DNA of 64,000 nt from Symsagittifera roscoffensis (taxonomy: Eukaryota; Xenacoelomorpha; Acoela; Convolutidae). The position numbers and the translations under genes were made by a program. Each line of letters starts with the position of its first letter. The stretch's first letter is position 1. The stretch is taken from NCBI RefSeq assembly GCF_963678635.1, contig NC_087071.1:19097613-19161612 (forward strand). Direction: 5' to 3'. Below are positions 47,249-57,951 of the stretch, in pieces. The notes under the pieces are model-generated. The model was not told the DNA's origin and ran no database searches. It worked only from the letters and a program-made list of their open reading frames with translations.

Positions 47249-49922
47249 TTATTTGACGCACTGAAACGATTGAGTTTTTTTTTGTCTCCACTTCTGCTCC
47301 GTCTTACCAATTCTTACCATTGCTTCTTGTTCCTGTTCGCCCACTTTGCTATCTTCCAGTGCTTCCTGCAGCATGTCAAAGAGTTGCGCGCCGTGTCCCA
47401 AGCTTCTTGTTCTAGTATTTTCTGCTTGCAACAGGGCAGTATATATAAGTTCAACTTTCGCTCCCGGTTGCTACAGAAGCTGTTGTGGAAACACAGGCTC
47501 ATATTCCGTTCCAGGTCACGTCTTAAAACCTCCTTTTTCTCGTTTTAAGTGGTACAAGGCATTCCAGTCACCCATTTCACGCTATAGTTTCGGCGTTACT
47601 ATGCGTCAGGAATGCTCTCTTATAGGCTCTCAGTCCTATATTCAGCAGGAAGGATTGAAGGGTCTCTGTGTTTCGGGACGCTTCGCACGTTAATATACCC
47701 GTGCCGTCATCACCGCACGGAACCAAGGCATCAATCTCTGTCTTTTCCATATCCTTTCGATGGCTTTGAGTATCCTCAGGACTTTGCAGGTGGTTTCGAA
47801 CAGATCCAGGCTCCTGCTGACATTCACTTTGCTAAGTTGCTCAGGAGCCGGTACTGCCATCTCCTGCTCGCTCGTTCCTGCATTAGCCTCAAGCCACTCC
47901 ACACTAACATGGCACTTACCACCATTATCGACACATTCGGGGATTCATCAGCCAATCCCATGGAAAAAAATAACCAGCATCCCATACTAACACTAATTTG
48001 TCTCTCTTGGGGTACCAAAACGTCTGCGCCAGGCAGTGACGTGAGTACTTCCAATGGGTCAGTAGGAGGCTCCTCCAGGTTCGAGAAACCGATGCTATCA
48101 GCAGTGGCTCTACTTCCATCATCATCTGAAGCGTTTCATCCTTCTCGTCAATTGTGGGGAAATCGTTCGCCATCATTCCACTTGCTTTCTTCTTCTGAAA
48201 ATCACTGACGCTTCCGCCGCCTAATTTCACAAAGGTTTCTCCTGTTATCTCTTCTTACCATCTCTAGACCTCTCAGGGGCTGCTTGAAGGATCTACATCA
48301 AAAGTTCATAGAATTTTTTAGGCATCTTCGATAATCGCAGGCACTTGGGCACCAAAAAAACTCAATCAACCGATGAAGCGTTCTGGCATCCACTACCACC
48401 AGGAGCGTCGGATATTTGCTGTTGCAGTATGGTGCCGCGAACTGAAGCCCACCAGTTACTTCGAGCCAACTGTCTTGTGATATCCCTCGCTATGCTTGAG
48501 GTTCATTTCATTATCGATAGCTTCTTTGTTGACGAAAAGATGATAGGCCAATCCAGCCACACCTGACACATAATGGAAAGACTTCTGATTCCCTAACGTC
48601 GCAAAATCATTCAGAATCGTGACCTTACCAGCAATTCTCAAGTGATTGTCAATTCTTTGTTGGAGCATCTCCTGATTTCCTCCAAACTCCGGTAGCTATC
48701 GGGGTACTTCAGTTCGTTCGCGGGATCCGTAGTGGCATATCTTGGTAGAGTTCCAGGGGCGTCAGATATTTGCTGTTGCAGTATGATGCCCAACTGAATC
48801 CCACCAGGTACTTCGAGCCAACAGTCTTGTCTTGCTATGCTTCGGGTTCATTTCATTATCGAGAATTTCTCGCCAGCTTCCAATTTTCTGCTCAGTCTGC
48901 AATTACCCCGGAAAAACTTCCAAGCTCAGTGCGGTCACCAACTCATGTGCCCTCTCAAGACTTTCCAGTGATTGTATGGAGCTTTTCAAACTATAGAATC
49001 CCAAAGCAAATGCTAAATTCACCTCAGTAACCACGTGGCAGTCGGCAACTAATTCCATCTCACTCATGTTCGACCTGCTTAGCCTCCCGAATAGCTTCGC
49101 TAAATTGCAACGTTGTTCGGTCAGAGTTTCCAAGCAGTGACCGGTTCCGCACACGTGCCCTTCCAGCCCACAACTGGTGGCCAGGCAGGTGCTTGTTTTC
49201 ATCCAATCACTCGCGAGATTTCTCTCCGATGGTTCCGTGGGTAAATTCTCACTCTGCTTCTTCCCTTTCAAGACCAGCAAGTGGTGAATCACTGCTAAGT
49301 CATGCAGGCTCTCATCGTCGCTCTTTTCTAGCTCAACATCGGCGGTGAGGTCCCATATCGAACCCGCGTTCGGATTTGGGCAATATGATGGTTTCATCAG
49401 TTTCCACATCGTCCCACGAACCACACTCAGAGTTTCCCTGCCCCTCCATTTTGGGAACCGAGGGTCCGACCACTCGCTCCTCCAGAATTATTCCCAACTG
49501 CAGCTGTTCAGACGTTATCATCCCCATTTCCCAAGCTCTCTCCACCCTGAAGTCGAGGATTATCGCTTGCTCAAAGACAAAGTACGAATACCTAGCTTCT
49601 TCGTTGACGAATGGGTTATGGCACACCTGACACATATGGATATGGATTATGGCACACCTGACACGTACTGGAAGGACTTCTGCTTCCCTTACGGCGCATA
49701 ATCCTTTAGGTTCCTGACCCTTCCCAGCATTTCTCTAGTGACTGTCAATTCTTTGTTGTAGCACCTCCTGGTTTCCTCCAACCTCCGGTAGCTATTGAGG
49801 TTGTTAAGTTCCTTCGCCGGAATCCGTAGTGACATATCTTGGTAGAGTTCCAACAAGGCACTCAACAAGACCTCTGCACGCTTCGCTCTTCTCTGCCTGA
49901 TAGCCTCTAACACCGAACTCAT
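47249..49922 (-). pseudogene. remnant of the last ORF (762-residue homologue), copy 1
   Basis: Minus-strand pieces follow the order of the 762-residue protein of copy 2. The N-terminus lies at 49922-49689 (ALLELYQDM, EETRRCYNKELTV). A Cys-rich middle lies at 49424-48903 (CGLEGHVCGTGHC, ALGFYSLKSS, HELVTALSLEVFPG). MMMEVEPLLIAS and TFWYPKRDKLVLVWDAG lie at 48230-47925. SRSLDLFETTCK and KRQRLMPWFRAVMTA lie at 47902-47690. CFHNSFCSNRE and LPCCKQKILEQEAWDTA end it. Many frame changes break it, and 48515-48755 is a displaced second copy of 49590-49855. Identity to copy 2 is about half at protein level. Confidence 0.8.
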
Positions 49923-51833
49923 CTTTCCGTTTCGCCCATGCTATCGCGGAGTCGTCACTGGCGATCAGCACTTTCAGAGCCTCCATCAGTTCCAAATGTT
50001 GCTCACTTGCCTGGATTTTGATGGTGACTTCATACTCATGTCTTTTTATTCCAACAAGACACCGCAGCAGCCCTACTTGTAGATCTGCCCTGACACATGG
50101 GTAAGAAATACACGCCGTTACTGACTAAGGTGTGCGCATTGTCTCGTTGACTTAGATGTGCGCCAATACTTTTGGAAGGCTGTCCTCCAGAAAACTTTGA
50201 CCAGCAGCTCTAGGCCGTCTACATTCACTCCCGATGACATCACGGTGCCAAACTCTTTCCTTTTTAGATTTTAACCCATCATTTTTTCCTTCAGGTGTTC
50301 CTGATTGGTTTTCTCAACATGCCATGCCATCAAAAGCCCTCTCGCGGATTGCCTCGCCTTCAACATTTAAACATAGCCACCAGCAGGATCGCCCATGTGG
50401 ACTGACTCGGGCACAGTGATGTGGCTGTACTCGACCACGTCGAGCTGTCCCTCCACTTCGCTATGTCCGTTCGGGATGGCTTGTAGTCTTCCAGCCAACC
50501 GGGTCCACACTGACTGATAACCTCCATTTCCAGCCGAGTGTCAGCCAGTGTCCTCTCTTTATTCCTCACTTTTCAGGCTGTAGATATCAATCCTGCTAAC
50601 AACATTGGTGGCAGCTGATTGTCCTTCTGTCTGCCGCATGCATGGCACCACCCGCTTGTCCGTTCTCGTTCGGACGGGACACCCTGACAGCGAAATCACT
50701 ACAGCGGCGGCTTTCGATGTCACAACCTTCGGGTTAGTCACCTTGTCTTTTAGTCTGCTCTTGAGCTTCGTCACCATGTACTTGTACTTCTTCACCCCAT
50801 CTTGGTTCTTTTTACAGGCTGTTCTCACACAACCGGGCTCAGCGCTTTCTTCCGTGACTGACTCAGTCAGACCGTCAGACTCAGTGGACTCCATCATTTT
50901 TTCCAATACTTCACGCATAAAGGGCTGATTCTCATCACGGATTGAGTACCCTATCTCCGGATCACGTTCCACGTGCTTCCGTGAAAGCTACCCGCTTCCA
51001 CATTTTGCCAGTCTTCATCTCAAGTTCGCTTTGATACCGATCCAATTCTTCCTTGGCAACGTGCCCAGGAATGCCATTCGCATTGATTCATCAATCCTCC
51101 GCCTTCGAGGAGATTCGCAGAGCAGCTTGGACATGTCTCTTCTCTGTTGTGCCTCCATTAACGACATTGGCTCCACGGTAGACAAGCTAGCTGGCGGTTC
51201 TTTGGTGGACGACATAAATAACAATGGCGTCATCAGCAATACTATCTTATTCGCTCCACCTTCTTCCGTTTCATTAAGCTCACACTCAGAGAGAGATCTC
51301 TCCAGAGCTCCCAGGTCGATTTTTCTCATCTTGTCACCTTTGCCCTCCATGGGATCATCCTCTCCTTGGTTCTCTTTGCTTGCGTCTTCATCTTTTCCCT
51401 CGTTATCTGGCTTGGGTCCCGGCCCAGAGCGGCCTTGGCGCATATCAACTCCTAAGTCCGGCCGAGCCGGTATCATCATGTCAGCTGCCTGGTAAATCAC
51501 CTCGTCATTAAAGACAATTTCCACAGGTTCCTCACCACGCGGCGCCACTTCCTCTATTGTCAGATAGATGCCTCCCCTCGACCCTTTTACCACTTCCAGC
51601 ATCACCACCGTCTCTCGCCCGGGGCACCTCAATATAGACCTATCGTCGTATGATGAGTGCACATCGTTCCAATGATCTGCAGACACTTTGGGCTTCCTCG
51701 GTGGTACAGCTTTAACATTTTTCCGGTCCGATGTGTCAAGGACGGTGAACTCAAAAGAGTTTAGGGCTGCGGCGTTCCAACTAATGGAGCGCGGCTCCGT
51801 TCCCTCAGTCCACTTTAGCATTCTCTCCTCCAC
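49804..51833 (-). pseudogene. remnant of the second-last ORF (855-residue homologue), copy 1
   Basis: An intact 272-residue part at 51833-51015 aligns with the middle of the 855-residue protein: an acidic, low-complexity linker, then SPRRRRIDESMRMAFLGTLP (copy 2: SPRRRRIEASARVPFLGTLP). Pieces at 50972-50559 (QPFMREVLEKMMES, RLKDKVTNPKVVTSK), 50569-50360 (RTLADTRLEMEVISQCGPGW) and 49995-49804 (ELMEALKVLIASDDSAIAWA) complete the order. The last piece overlaps the following ORF in the +1 frame, as in copy 2. The rest of the copy is lost in, or beyond, the N gap. Confidence 0.8.
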
Positions 51834-51856
51834 GTCATGCGCGGCTCCAATCCTCC

Positions 51857-52056
51857 NNNNNNNNNNNNNNNNNNNNNNNNNNNNNNNNNNNNNNNNNNNN
51901 NNNNNNNNNNNNNNNNNNNNNNNNNNNNNNNNNNNNNNNNNNNNNNNNNNNNNNNNNNNNNNNNNNNNNNNNNNNNNNNNNNNNNNNNNNNNNNNNNNNN
52001 NNNNNNNNNNNNNNNNNNNNNNNNNNNNNNNNNNNNNNNNNNNNNNNNNNNNNNNN
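51857..52056. other. assembly gap of 200 N
   Basis: Exactly 200 N between the copy-1 element and a microsatellite. True size unknown. The 5' half of copy 1 may be missing here. Confidence 0.99.
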
Positions 52057-52088
52057 TCTCTTCTCTCTCCCTTCTCTGTCCATCTATG

Positions 52089-52138
<50 letters not shown>

Positions 52139-52177
52139 CCTATCTATATATCTAGCTATCTTTCTCTTTCTCTCTCC

Positions 52178-52256
<79 letters not shown>

Positions 52257-52382
52257 GCTTTCTCTCTCTCTTTTTTTTCTCTTTCTCTCTTCTTTCTTTC
52301 TCTATCCGTCTCTGTTCCTCTCTCTCTCTCTCTCTCTCTCTATCTATAAACTCTGTCTCTATCCCTTATCTAATTCTCTCTT
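52057..52382. repeat. (TATC)n and (TC)n microsatellites
   Basis: About 15 TATC units (52085-52150) run into long TC tracts with TG, TT and TAT interruptions up to about 52380. Protein readings across it (Leu/Ser repeats) are artefacts. Confidence 0.95.
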
Positions 52383-52539
52383 CTTTTAACATGGGATCAT
52401 ATGATACTTAGGGAGGATCAATTTGTATATTTTTGGATCATTAGTTATACTTAGGGATTAGTGGTTAAATAAATGAGCGATTGTTTACGCATAGAGACCA
52501 TTAGATACACCAAATGGTCATAAACTTCAACTAGGGATC

Positions 52540-53780
52540 TTTAGATGTACAGAGGGATCATTGGTTAAACATAGATATCTTTGGTTATACATGATATGAA
52601 ATTATTTGGTTAAGCTATGAAAATTAAACATAGGGTAAAGGATTATAATTATTGTACACAGGAACCATTAGGTACAAATTTTTTATATAGGGATCATTAG
52701 GTATAAAAATTTTACATAGGGATCAATAGGTATAAATATTTTACATAGGGATCATTAGCTATAACAATTATACATAAGGATCATTAGGTATAAATCTTTT
52801 ACATAGGGATCATTAGGTATAAAAATTTTACATAGGGATCATTAGGTATAAACATTTTACATAGGGATCAGTAGGTATAAATATTTTACATAGGGATCAT
52901 TAGGTATGAATATTTACATAGGGATCATTAGCTATAAAATTTATACATAGGGATCATTAGGTATAAATGTTTTACATAGGGATGATTAGGTATAAATTTT
53001 TTACATAGGGATCATTAGGTATAAATTTTTTACATAGGGATCATTAGGTATAAAAATTTTACATAGGGATCATTAGGTATAGTTTTTTTACATAGGGATC
53101 AATAGGTATAATTATTTTACATAGGGATCATTAGGTATAAATATTTTACATAGGGATCATTAGGTATAGATATTTTACATAGGGATCATTAGGTATTATT
53201 ATTTTACATAGGGATCATTAGGTATAAAAATTTACATAGGGATCATTAGCTATGAAAAATTATACATAGGATCATTAGGTATAAAATTTTTGCATAGGGA
53301 TCATTAGGTATAAAATTTTTACATAGGGATCATTAGGTACATACGGATCATTAGGTACAATCATAAGGATTATGTTTTACATAAGGATCTTTAGGTACAA
53401 ATATTTTACATAGGGATCATTAGGTATAAATATATTACATGGGGATCATTAGGTATAAATTTTTACATAGGGATCATTAGCTATGAAAAATTATACATAG
53501 GGATCCTTGGTTTTACTTAGGGAACAATATATATAGGGATCATCAGTAATACATGGATTGAAAAAAAAGTGAACAAAATATATGAAAAAAAAAATTTGAA
53601 AAAAAAACTTGAAATTTTTTTTTTTTCGAAATTTTTTATGGAAAATTTTTTGTTGGATTTTTTTCATAGGGATCATTAGCTATGAAAATTTTACATAGGG
53701 ATCATTAGGTATAAAATGTTACATAGGGATCATTAGGTATAAATATTTACATAGGGATCATTAGGTATAATCTATACCCA
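52540..53780. repeat. 29-bp minisatellite (ACATAGGGATCATTAGGTAT family)
   Basis: About 38 copies of a unit ACATAGGGATCATTAGGTAT plus a nine-base AAATATTTT-type spacer, degenerate before 52670 and near 53540-53650. Reversed, the core ATACCTAATGATCCCTATGT is clearly related to the 20-bp TATGTATAACTAATGATCCC repeat of the tandem array at 20.4-32.2 kb. It ends in a run of 15 C near 53798-53812. Confidence 0.92.
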
Positions 53781-53812
53781 ATGATCCCTGTAGGGATCAC
53801 CCCCCCCCCCCC

Positions 53813-53968
53813 CGATCCCAGTGTCGTATATCTATACTACTGATGCTAATGATCACCATGATTTTATGATTAAAATTTCTCCTCATGTTTTACACGACAA
53901 CCAATAGTCCCTCTGTAATAGGTGGTAATCGGCAATGGCCCCTATGTAGAATTTTTCCGGAAAAATTT
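53813..53968 (+). repeat. third dispersed copy of the module-2 flank
   Basis: GCTAATGATCACCATG, CTCCTCATGTTTTACACGAC, AGTCCCTCTGTAATAGGTGG and GGCCCCTATGTAGAATTTTT match 23090-23215 of the tandem unit. CCCCGATCCCAGTGTCGTA just before it is an inverted form of the ACACTAGGATCGG segment of that unit. The copy is cut off where the copy-2 LTR begins, so the LTR element inserted into it. Confidence 0.85.
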
Positions 53969-54893
53969 TGTAACATTCGCCCGGAAGATACATATCGACG
54001 GAAAATAAAACTGAGTCCTAAGACGACTGGCTAACGTCTAAACAGAGCTTTATATGCTTTTCACCGTCTCTACCAAGCCAGTACTTTTGGTGGTCTTTTC
54101 TAACATCGGGTCGACAAAAACGTTACTGCTTTCGGCTTCGGTCAAAACACTCAAATTAACTTAATTACATGCAGAAATAGTGAGCTCATGGCTGGGTCTC
54201 AGTATCCCCAGACCACGAGGTCACTCCTAAAAACATGGTTACTACTATTTACTATATTACTACTGTTTTTGTTCAGTAGATAAAAATCATCATCTCCATC
54301 GAAGATGGATCAACCCTTTCCCCCAACTCCTAGCTTCTCATCCTTATCAAAATGAATCCAGTTGTTAATTAAATTCAATTCAGGACATGACAAGAAGCTA
54401 AAAGTTTATATAACAGGATAAAAGTTTCAGTCTCGAAACCCTTCCGGATTCTTGAATCCACTGAATCAAGTATGTTAATCTTGATTCCTCCGTAATCCGG
54501 AAGGCTGTCTTCCACCCTTCACCGTTGTCTGCAACGGCCTTGCAACTATTGTAGCGACACAATAGTTGCAACTCGGAACGTTCTCTGTCAGCTCCGTGAT
54601 TTGTTGTGGTTTTTTATCACAATTTCCGCACTTCTCGCAATCGCAGCTAATGTTGTTCTGTTTCCTTTTAGCTTTTTTGCCAAAATGGCCGTTTCTGACG
54701 TTTCTCAGAAACGTTACATCATCACTTCGAAAATTTAAAATTTTAAAATACGGGAATATCCTGACCTTCACCGTTCTGCTAATCGTCCGAATAACGTCGT
54801 TAATCCTTCAAAATCATTAACTCGGAAGGTTTACTGCTAAAATTTTGAAATCTGCAGAGATTGCATTTTGGCACATTCTGGTCGAATGTCACA
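53969..54893 (-). repeat. 3' LTR of SGNH-family LTR element, copy 2
   Basis: It is 925 bases, beginning TGTAACATTCGCC and ending GGTCGAATGTCACA on the + strand, so the two ends are inverted repeats of TGTRACATTCG. Block matches to 45631-46568 support the span. It holds a perfect 13-bp hairpin at 54540-54571 and a smaller one just before it. The border on the gene side is a purine tract on the minus strand. The 5' LTR must lie beyond base 64000. Confidence 0.72.
54540..54571. promoter_or_regulatory. perfect 13-bp hairpin inside the LTR
   Basis: TTGCAACTATTGT, loop AGCGAC, ACAATAGTTGCAA. CCGTTG/TCTG/CAACGG forms a second hairpin ending at about 54537. Tandem hairpins in an LTR suggest a structured RNA element in R/U5 or a 3'-end processing signal. 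Which one cannot be told from sequence. Confidence 0.5.
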
Positions 54894-54904
54894 CACTCCC
54901 CGGA
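54894..54904 (-). other. polypurine tract of copy 2
   Basis: On the minus strand TCCGGGGAGTG ends exactly at the LTR start TGTGACATTCG. This is the expected priming site for plus-strand synthesis. Copy 1 has GGGAGTATT at the same place. Confidence 0.6.
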
Positions 54905-55679
54905 CAGTCCGGTCAATGTCCTCATTGAATCACGCAATGTTCGTAAAATAGATACAGTGTCATCGAACAGAATTTACAAAATGCACGAAATTACTTTTAT
55001 CCACGTCACATCGACTCACTGCATAATATAATTGGCATCATACCACATCACTATAGCCTTCAAACTCTTTCATTAATCTGCACATTGAGGATATGACCTA
55101 AGATAAAACATATTTTCTGACTTCCAATGTCAATGTCCCGATTAAAACTTTTTCTCTTAGATTTAAAAGGTGTTGGTTTGCAGGACAGTCCTGCCAACCA
55201 ACAAGCTAAAATTATCCTACTATGCTCTTTCCCTTCAGAAATCTTGCTTGTTATTGTCCTGAATATTAAAACTAAGAAACTCTGTGGTTAAAAGAACAAT
55301 GAAACAATCTCACTCTTCGAGAGATTACCCAAGCCTTTCATGTCACCACAAAGTGATCAGTTCTCCTAGCTGATTAAAAACAGTCGTGTAGGCTGGAATA
55401 TTTAAATATACTCCTTTACTTAAGCCTTTCTAAATAAATAGTAAGTGAGTGTCTCTAAAGCCACTCAACTAAAATCAAAATGCAAATTTATAAAAGCAAC
55501 AATTTCAAACTCAACTAAATGTTTCAGTTTTCAATTACAACTTGGTTGCTTGGTTTCTCACTTGAGTTCTTTCACACACATAAAACAATTCTGAGTTTTA
55601 ACTTTTCCTTCATCACTCCTTTGTTTTCTTCTTTTTTTGTCGTTTAAAAGTTTTTTGCATCTTGTTTTTCGGTCATTCG
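54905..55679 (-). other. 3' untranslated region of copy 2
   Basis: AT-richer than the ORFs. Purine-rich on the minus strand close to the last stop codon (AAAAAGAAGAAAACAAAGGAG near 55615-55640). No frame supported. Confidence 0.6.
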
Positions 55680-57950
55680 TCAATATTCCATTTCTTCCTC
55701 CTGTGATACTGACTCTGCACTCTCAGTCTCCGTATCCTGCAACACGTCGTTAGCTATCCTGACGCTGCTGGAAGCCGTCCTCCAACACTTCTGCTCTTCT
55801 ACCCTCTGTTTGCAACAAGGTAGGGGATCCACGTTAGATTCTCTGTTCCTGCAGAAGCTGTTGTGGAGACACAACGTCACATTTCTCTCCAAATCTTCCT
55901 TTAACATATCTGCCTTCTCCTTTCCACTACGTTCACGTGTCCTGGAAATTCTTTTCACAGAGGTGGTCACTGCATTCCGATAAGTCACGAGAGCTCGCTT
56001 GAAAGCTCCTGCTCCAATGTCCAGCTGATATTCACTGTGCACCCTGCCGTGCTTCGACATATGCTTTTTCGCATATTCGTACAACCATGCAGTCATGTTA
56101 GCTCTGAACCATGGCATCAATCGTTTTCTTGCCCATATCTTCTTCACTTCCATCGGAATGTTTAGAATTTTGCACATTGTCTCAAAAAGATCTAAATCTT
56201 TAAGACAATTTAATTTCCGCAACTGTTCTTTCGTCGGTGCCTCCTGTCTATTATTTTCTCTCACATGAGCTTCCAGCCATCGTATCGCCATCATAACTCC
56301 CACTATCACTATTGTTATGGGCTGTGATGAATCTGGTAAACCCATGGAGAGCAGCTCTCCAGAGTCCCAGATCAACATCAGATTACTACGCTTGGGATAC
56401 CACCAGGTCTGCAGCAAGCAGTGGCAAGGAAACTTGTCATGTGTCAAAATCATGCTCCTCCAATTACGTTTTCCCGAAGCTTCCAGTAATGGTTCCACTT
56501 CCATCATCACTCGGTGGACTTCATCATTCTCATCTACTGCATTGTAATCTGTGACAGTTGATCCTCTCTGTTTCTGTCTCTCAAAGTCACTGAAGTTCCC
56601 GCTCATATATCCCATGAACTTCTTTCCTAGTATTGACTCCAATTCTTCCTTGGTTCTCTCTGGAACTGCTGAGAACATCTTACATAGCAACTCGTAAGAC
56701 TTCTCGGACATTCTCGCCAGTCTCACGCACTTCGGCACTGAGAAGGCTTGATCCAAGATCATTCTCGTAATCTTTACGTCCACAGCCACGAAATGTACAG
56801 GGTATCTGCTCTTGCACATTGGAGCCAATGTTGAACCCACCAAATATCGTGCTCCTGGTGGTCTACAATAAGTCTCACTGTGTCTAATGTTCATTTCCGT
56901 CTCGATTGCTTCCCTCCATTTTCCTATGTATTTCTGCTGAGTCTGCAGAACTCCTGGGAATACTTCTACACTGATGGCTGTGACCAACTCATGTTTCTGT
57001 TCTAGATTCAATAGTGACTCTAAAGAACCAAACATGCTGTAGAATCCTAGTGCAGTCACTAGATTAACCTCGGTTCCTCCATGGCAATCTGCTATCAGTT
57101 CCGTTTCTGTTCTTGCTTTCATCACTACGTTTCCAAACAATACCGTCAATTGCTTGTGTTGTTTCTCCAGGGTCTTCGCACAGTCCAGACTTCCACAAAC
57201 GTGACCCTCCAGTCCACAGACTTCCGCCAGACAGCTACCAGGTTTGACCCAGTCTTCTGGTCCCCAGCCAGGCAACTCCACTTTATCTTCTCCGTTGCTC
57301 TTAGAGGCCGTTATCATCACATTATATATGATGTTGAGGTCACGCAGGTTACAGTCTGCATTCAGTTCCCTCTGCACGTCTTGTGTCGCTCGCAATATCG
57401 AGTCAGCGTTTGGACTAGGACACCATGATGGCCTCATCAATTCCCACACTGCCATCAAGCTCGTTCTCAGTAATTCATCTGAGAATCCCAACCCAAACTC
57501 CACTCTTTTGTCGGATTTTGGTACTGAAGGTGCAGTCACCTCTTCTTCCAAGACCAGTCCCAATCTGGCCTGTGGATTGTTAACGCTCTTAATCGTTACA
57601 ATTCTGGACGTCCAGAATCTTAGCAACACCGCCTGCTCGTAATCGAAGAAGCAATCGCGTATGTCTTCACTCAGGAAAGGGTTGTACGCTATCCCTATGA
57701 TCCCGGATACGTAGCTATACGATTTCTTCTTGATCGGTCCACAGTATTCACTGGATTTTGGCAATGCCCCCATAGATTCTTTAGCGAGTCTCAGCTCCTT
57801 GTTTGAGAATCTCCTGATTTCGTCTATCTTTCTCATGGGTTCTAATTCCTCGGGTTCTTTCATGTTCACCCTCATCGGTTTACTTTGCTGCATATCCAGC
57901 AGTGCTAGCAAGAATAAGGCTTTCGCTCGCTCATCGCCTTCCCTCAACAT
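55680..57950 (-). CDS. last ORF of the SGNH-family element, unknown Cys-containing protein
   Basis: An uninterrupted frame of 756 residues from the ATG at 57950, which lies one base after the TAA of the preceding ORF (TGTTAAGATG); the frame is also open six codons upstream. Features, numbered from the upstream frame start at 57968 (ATG is residue 7): a Cys group at 246-263 (CLAEVCGLEGHVCGSLDC), ALGFYSMFGSLES near 306, a WWYPKRSNLMLIWDSG block near 522, a hydrophobic stretch at 551-563, KRLMPWFRANMTAW near 615, and a second Cys group at 700-719 (CLHNSFCRNRE, LPCCKQ) that could bind metal. The tail is acidic. Both Cys groups are conserved in the diverged copy at 47.2-49.9 kb. No family is recognised. 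It is the gene nearest the 3' LTR, where env or accessory genes lie. Confidence 0.8.
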   Translation of the reverse strand: MLREGDERAKALFLLALLDMQQSKPMRVNMKEPEELEPMRKIDEIRRFSNKELRLAKESMGALPKSSEYCGPIKKKSYSYVSGIIGIAYNPFLSEDIRDCFFDYEQAVLLRFWTSRIVTIKSVNNPQARLGLVLEEEVTAPSVPKSDKRVEFGLGFSDELLRTSLMAVWELMRPSWCPSPNADSILRATQDVQRELNADCNLRDLNIIYNVMITASKSNGEDKVELPGWGPEDWVKPGSCLAEVCGLEGHVCGSLDCAKTLEKQHKQLTVLFGNVVMKARTETELIADCHGGTEVNLVTALGFYSMFGSLESLLNLEQKHELVTAISVEVFPGVLQTQQKYIGKWREAIETEMNIRHSETYCRPPGARYLVGSTLAPMCKSRYPVHFVAVDVKITRMILDQAFSVPKCVRLARMSEKSYELLCKMFSAVPERTKEELESILGKKFMGYMSGNFSDFERQKQRGSTVTDYNAVDENDEVHRVMMEVEPLLEASGKRNWRSMILTHDKFPCHCLLQTWWYPKRSNLMLIWDSGELLSMGLPDSSQPITIVIVGVMMAIRWLEAHVRENNRQEAPTKEQLRKLNCLKDLDLFETMCKILNIPMEVKKIWARKRLMPWFRANMTAWLYEYAKKHMSKHGRVHSEYQLDIGAGAFKRALVTYRNAVTTSVKRISRTRERSGKEKADMLKEDLERNVTLCLHNSFCRNRESNVDPLPCCKQRVEEQKCWRTASSSVRIANDVLQDTETESAESVSQEEEMEY

Positions 57951-57951
57951 C

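Noticed and set aside
47270-48566. Plus-strand frames up to 198 residues in copy 1
   Set aside because: The minus strand here aligns with the 762-residue protein of copy 2, so the plus-strand frames are antisense shadows.
52080-52349. Frames of repeated Ser-Ile-Tyr-Leu and Ser-Leu
   Set aside because: Translation of (TATC)n and (TC)n tracts next to an N gap.
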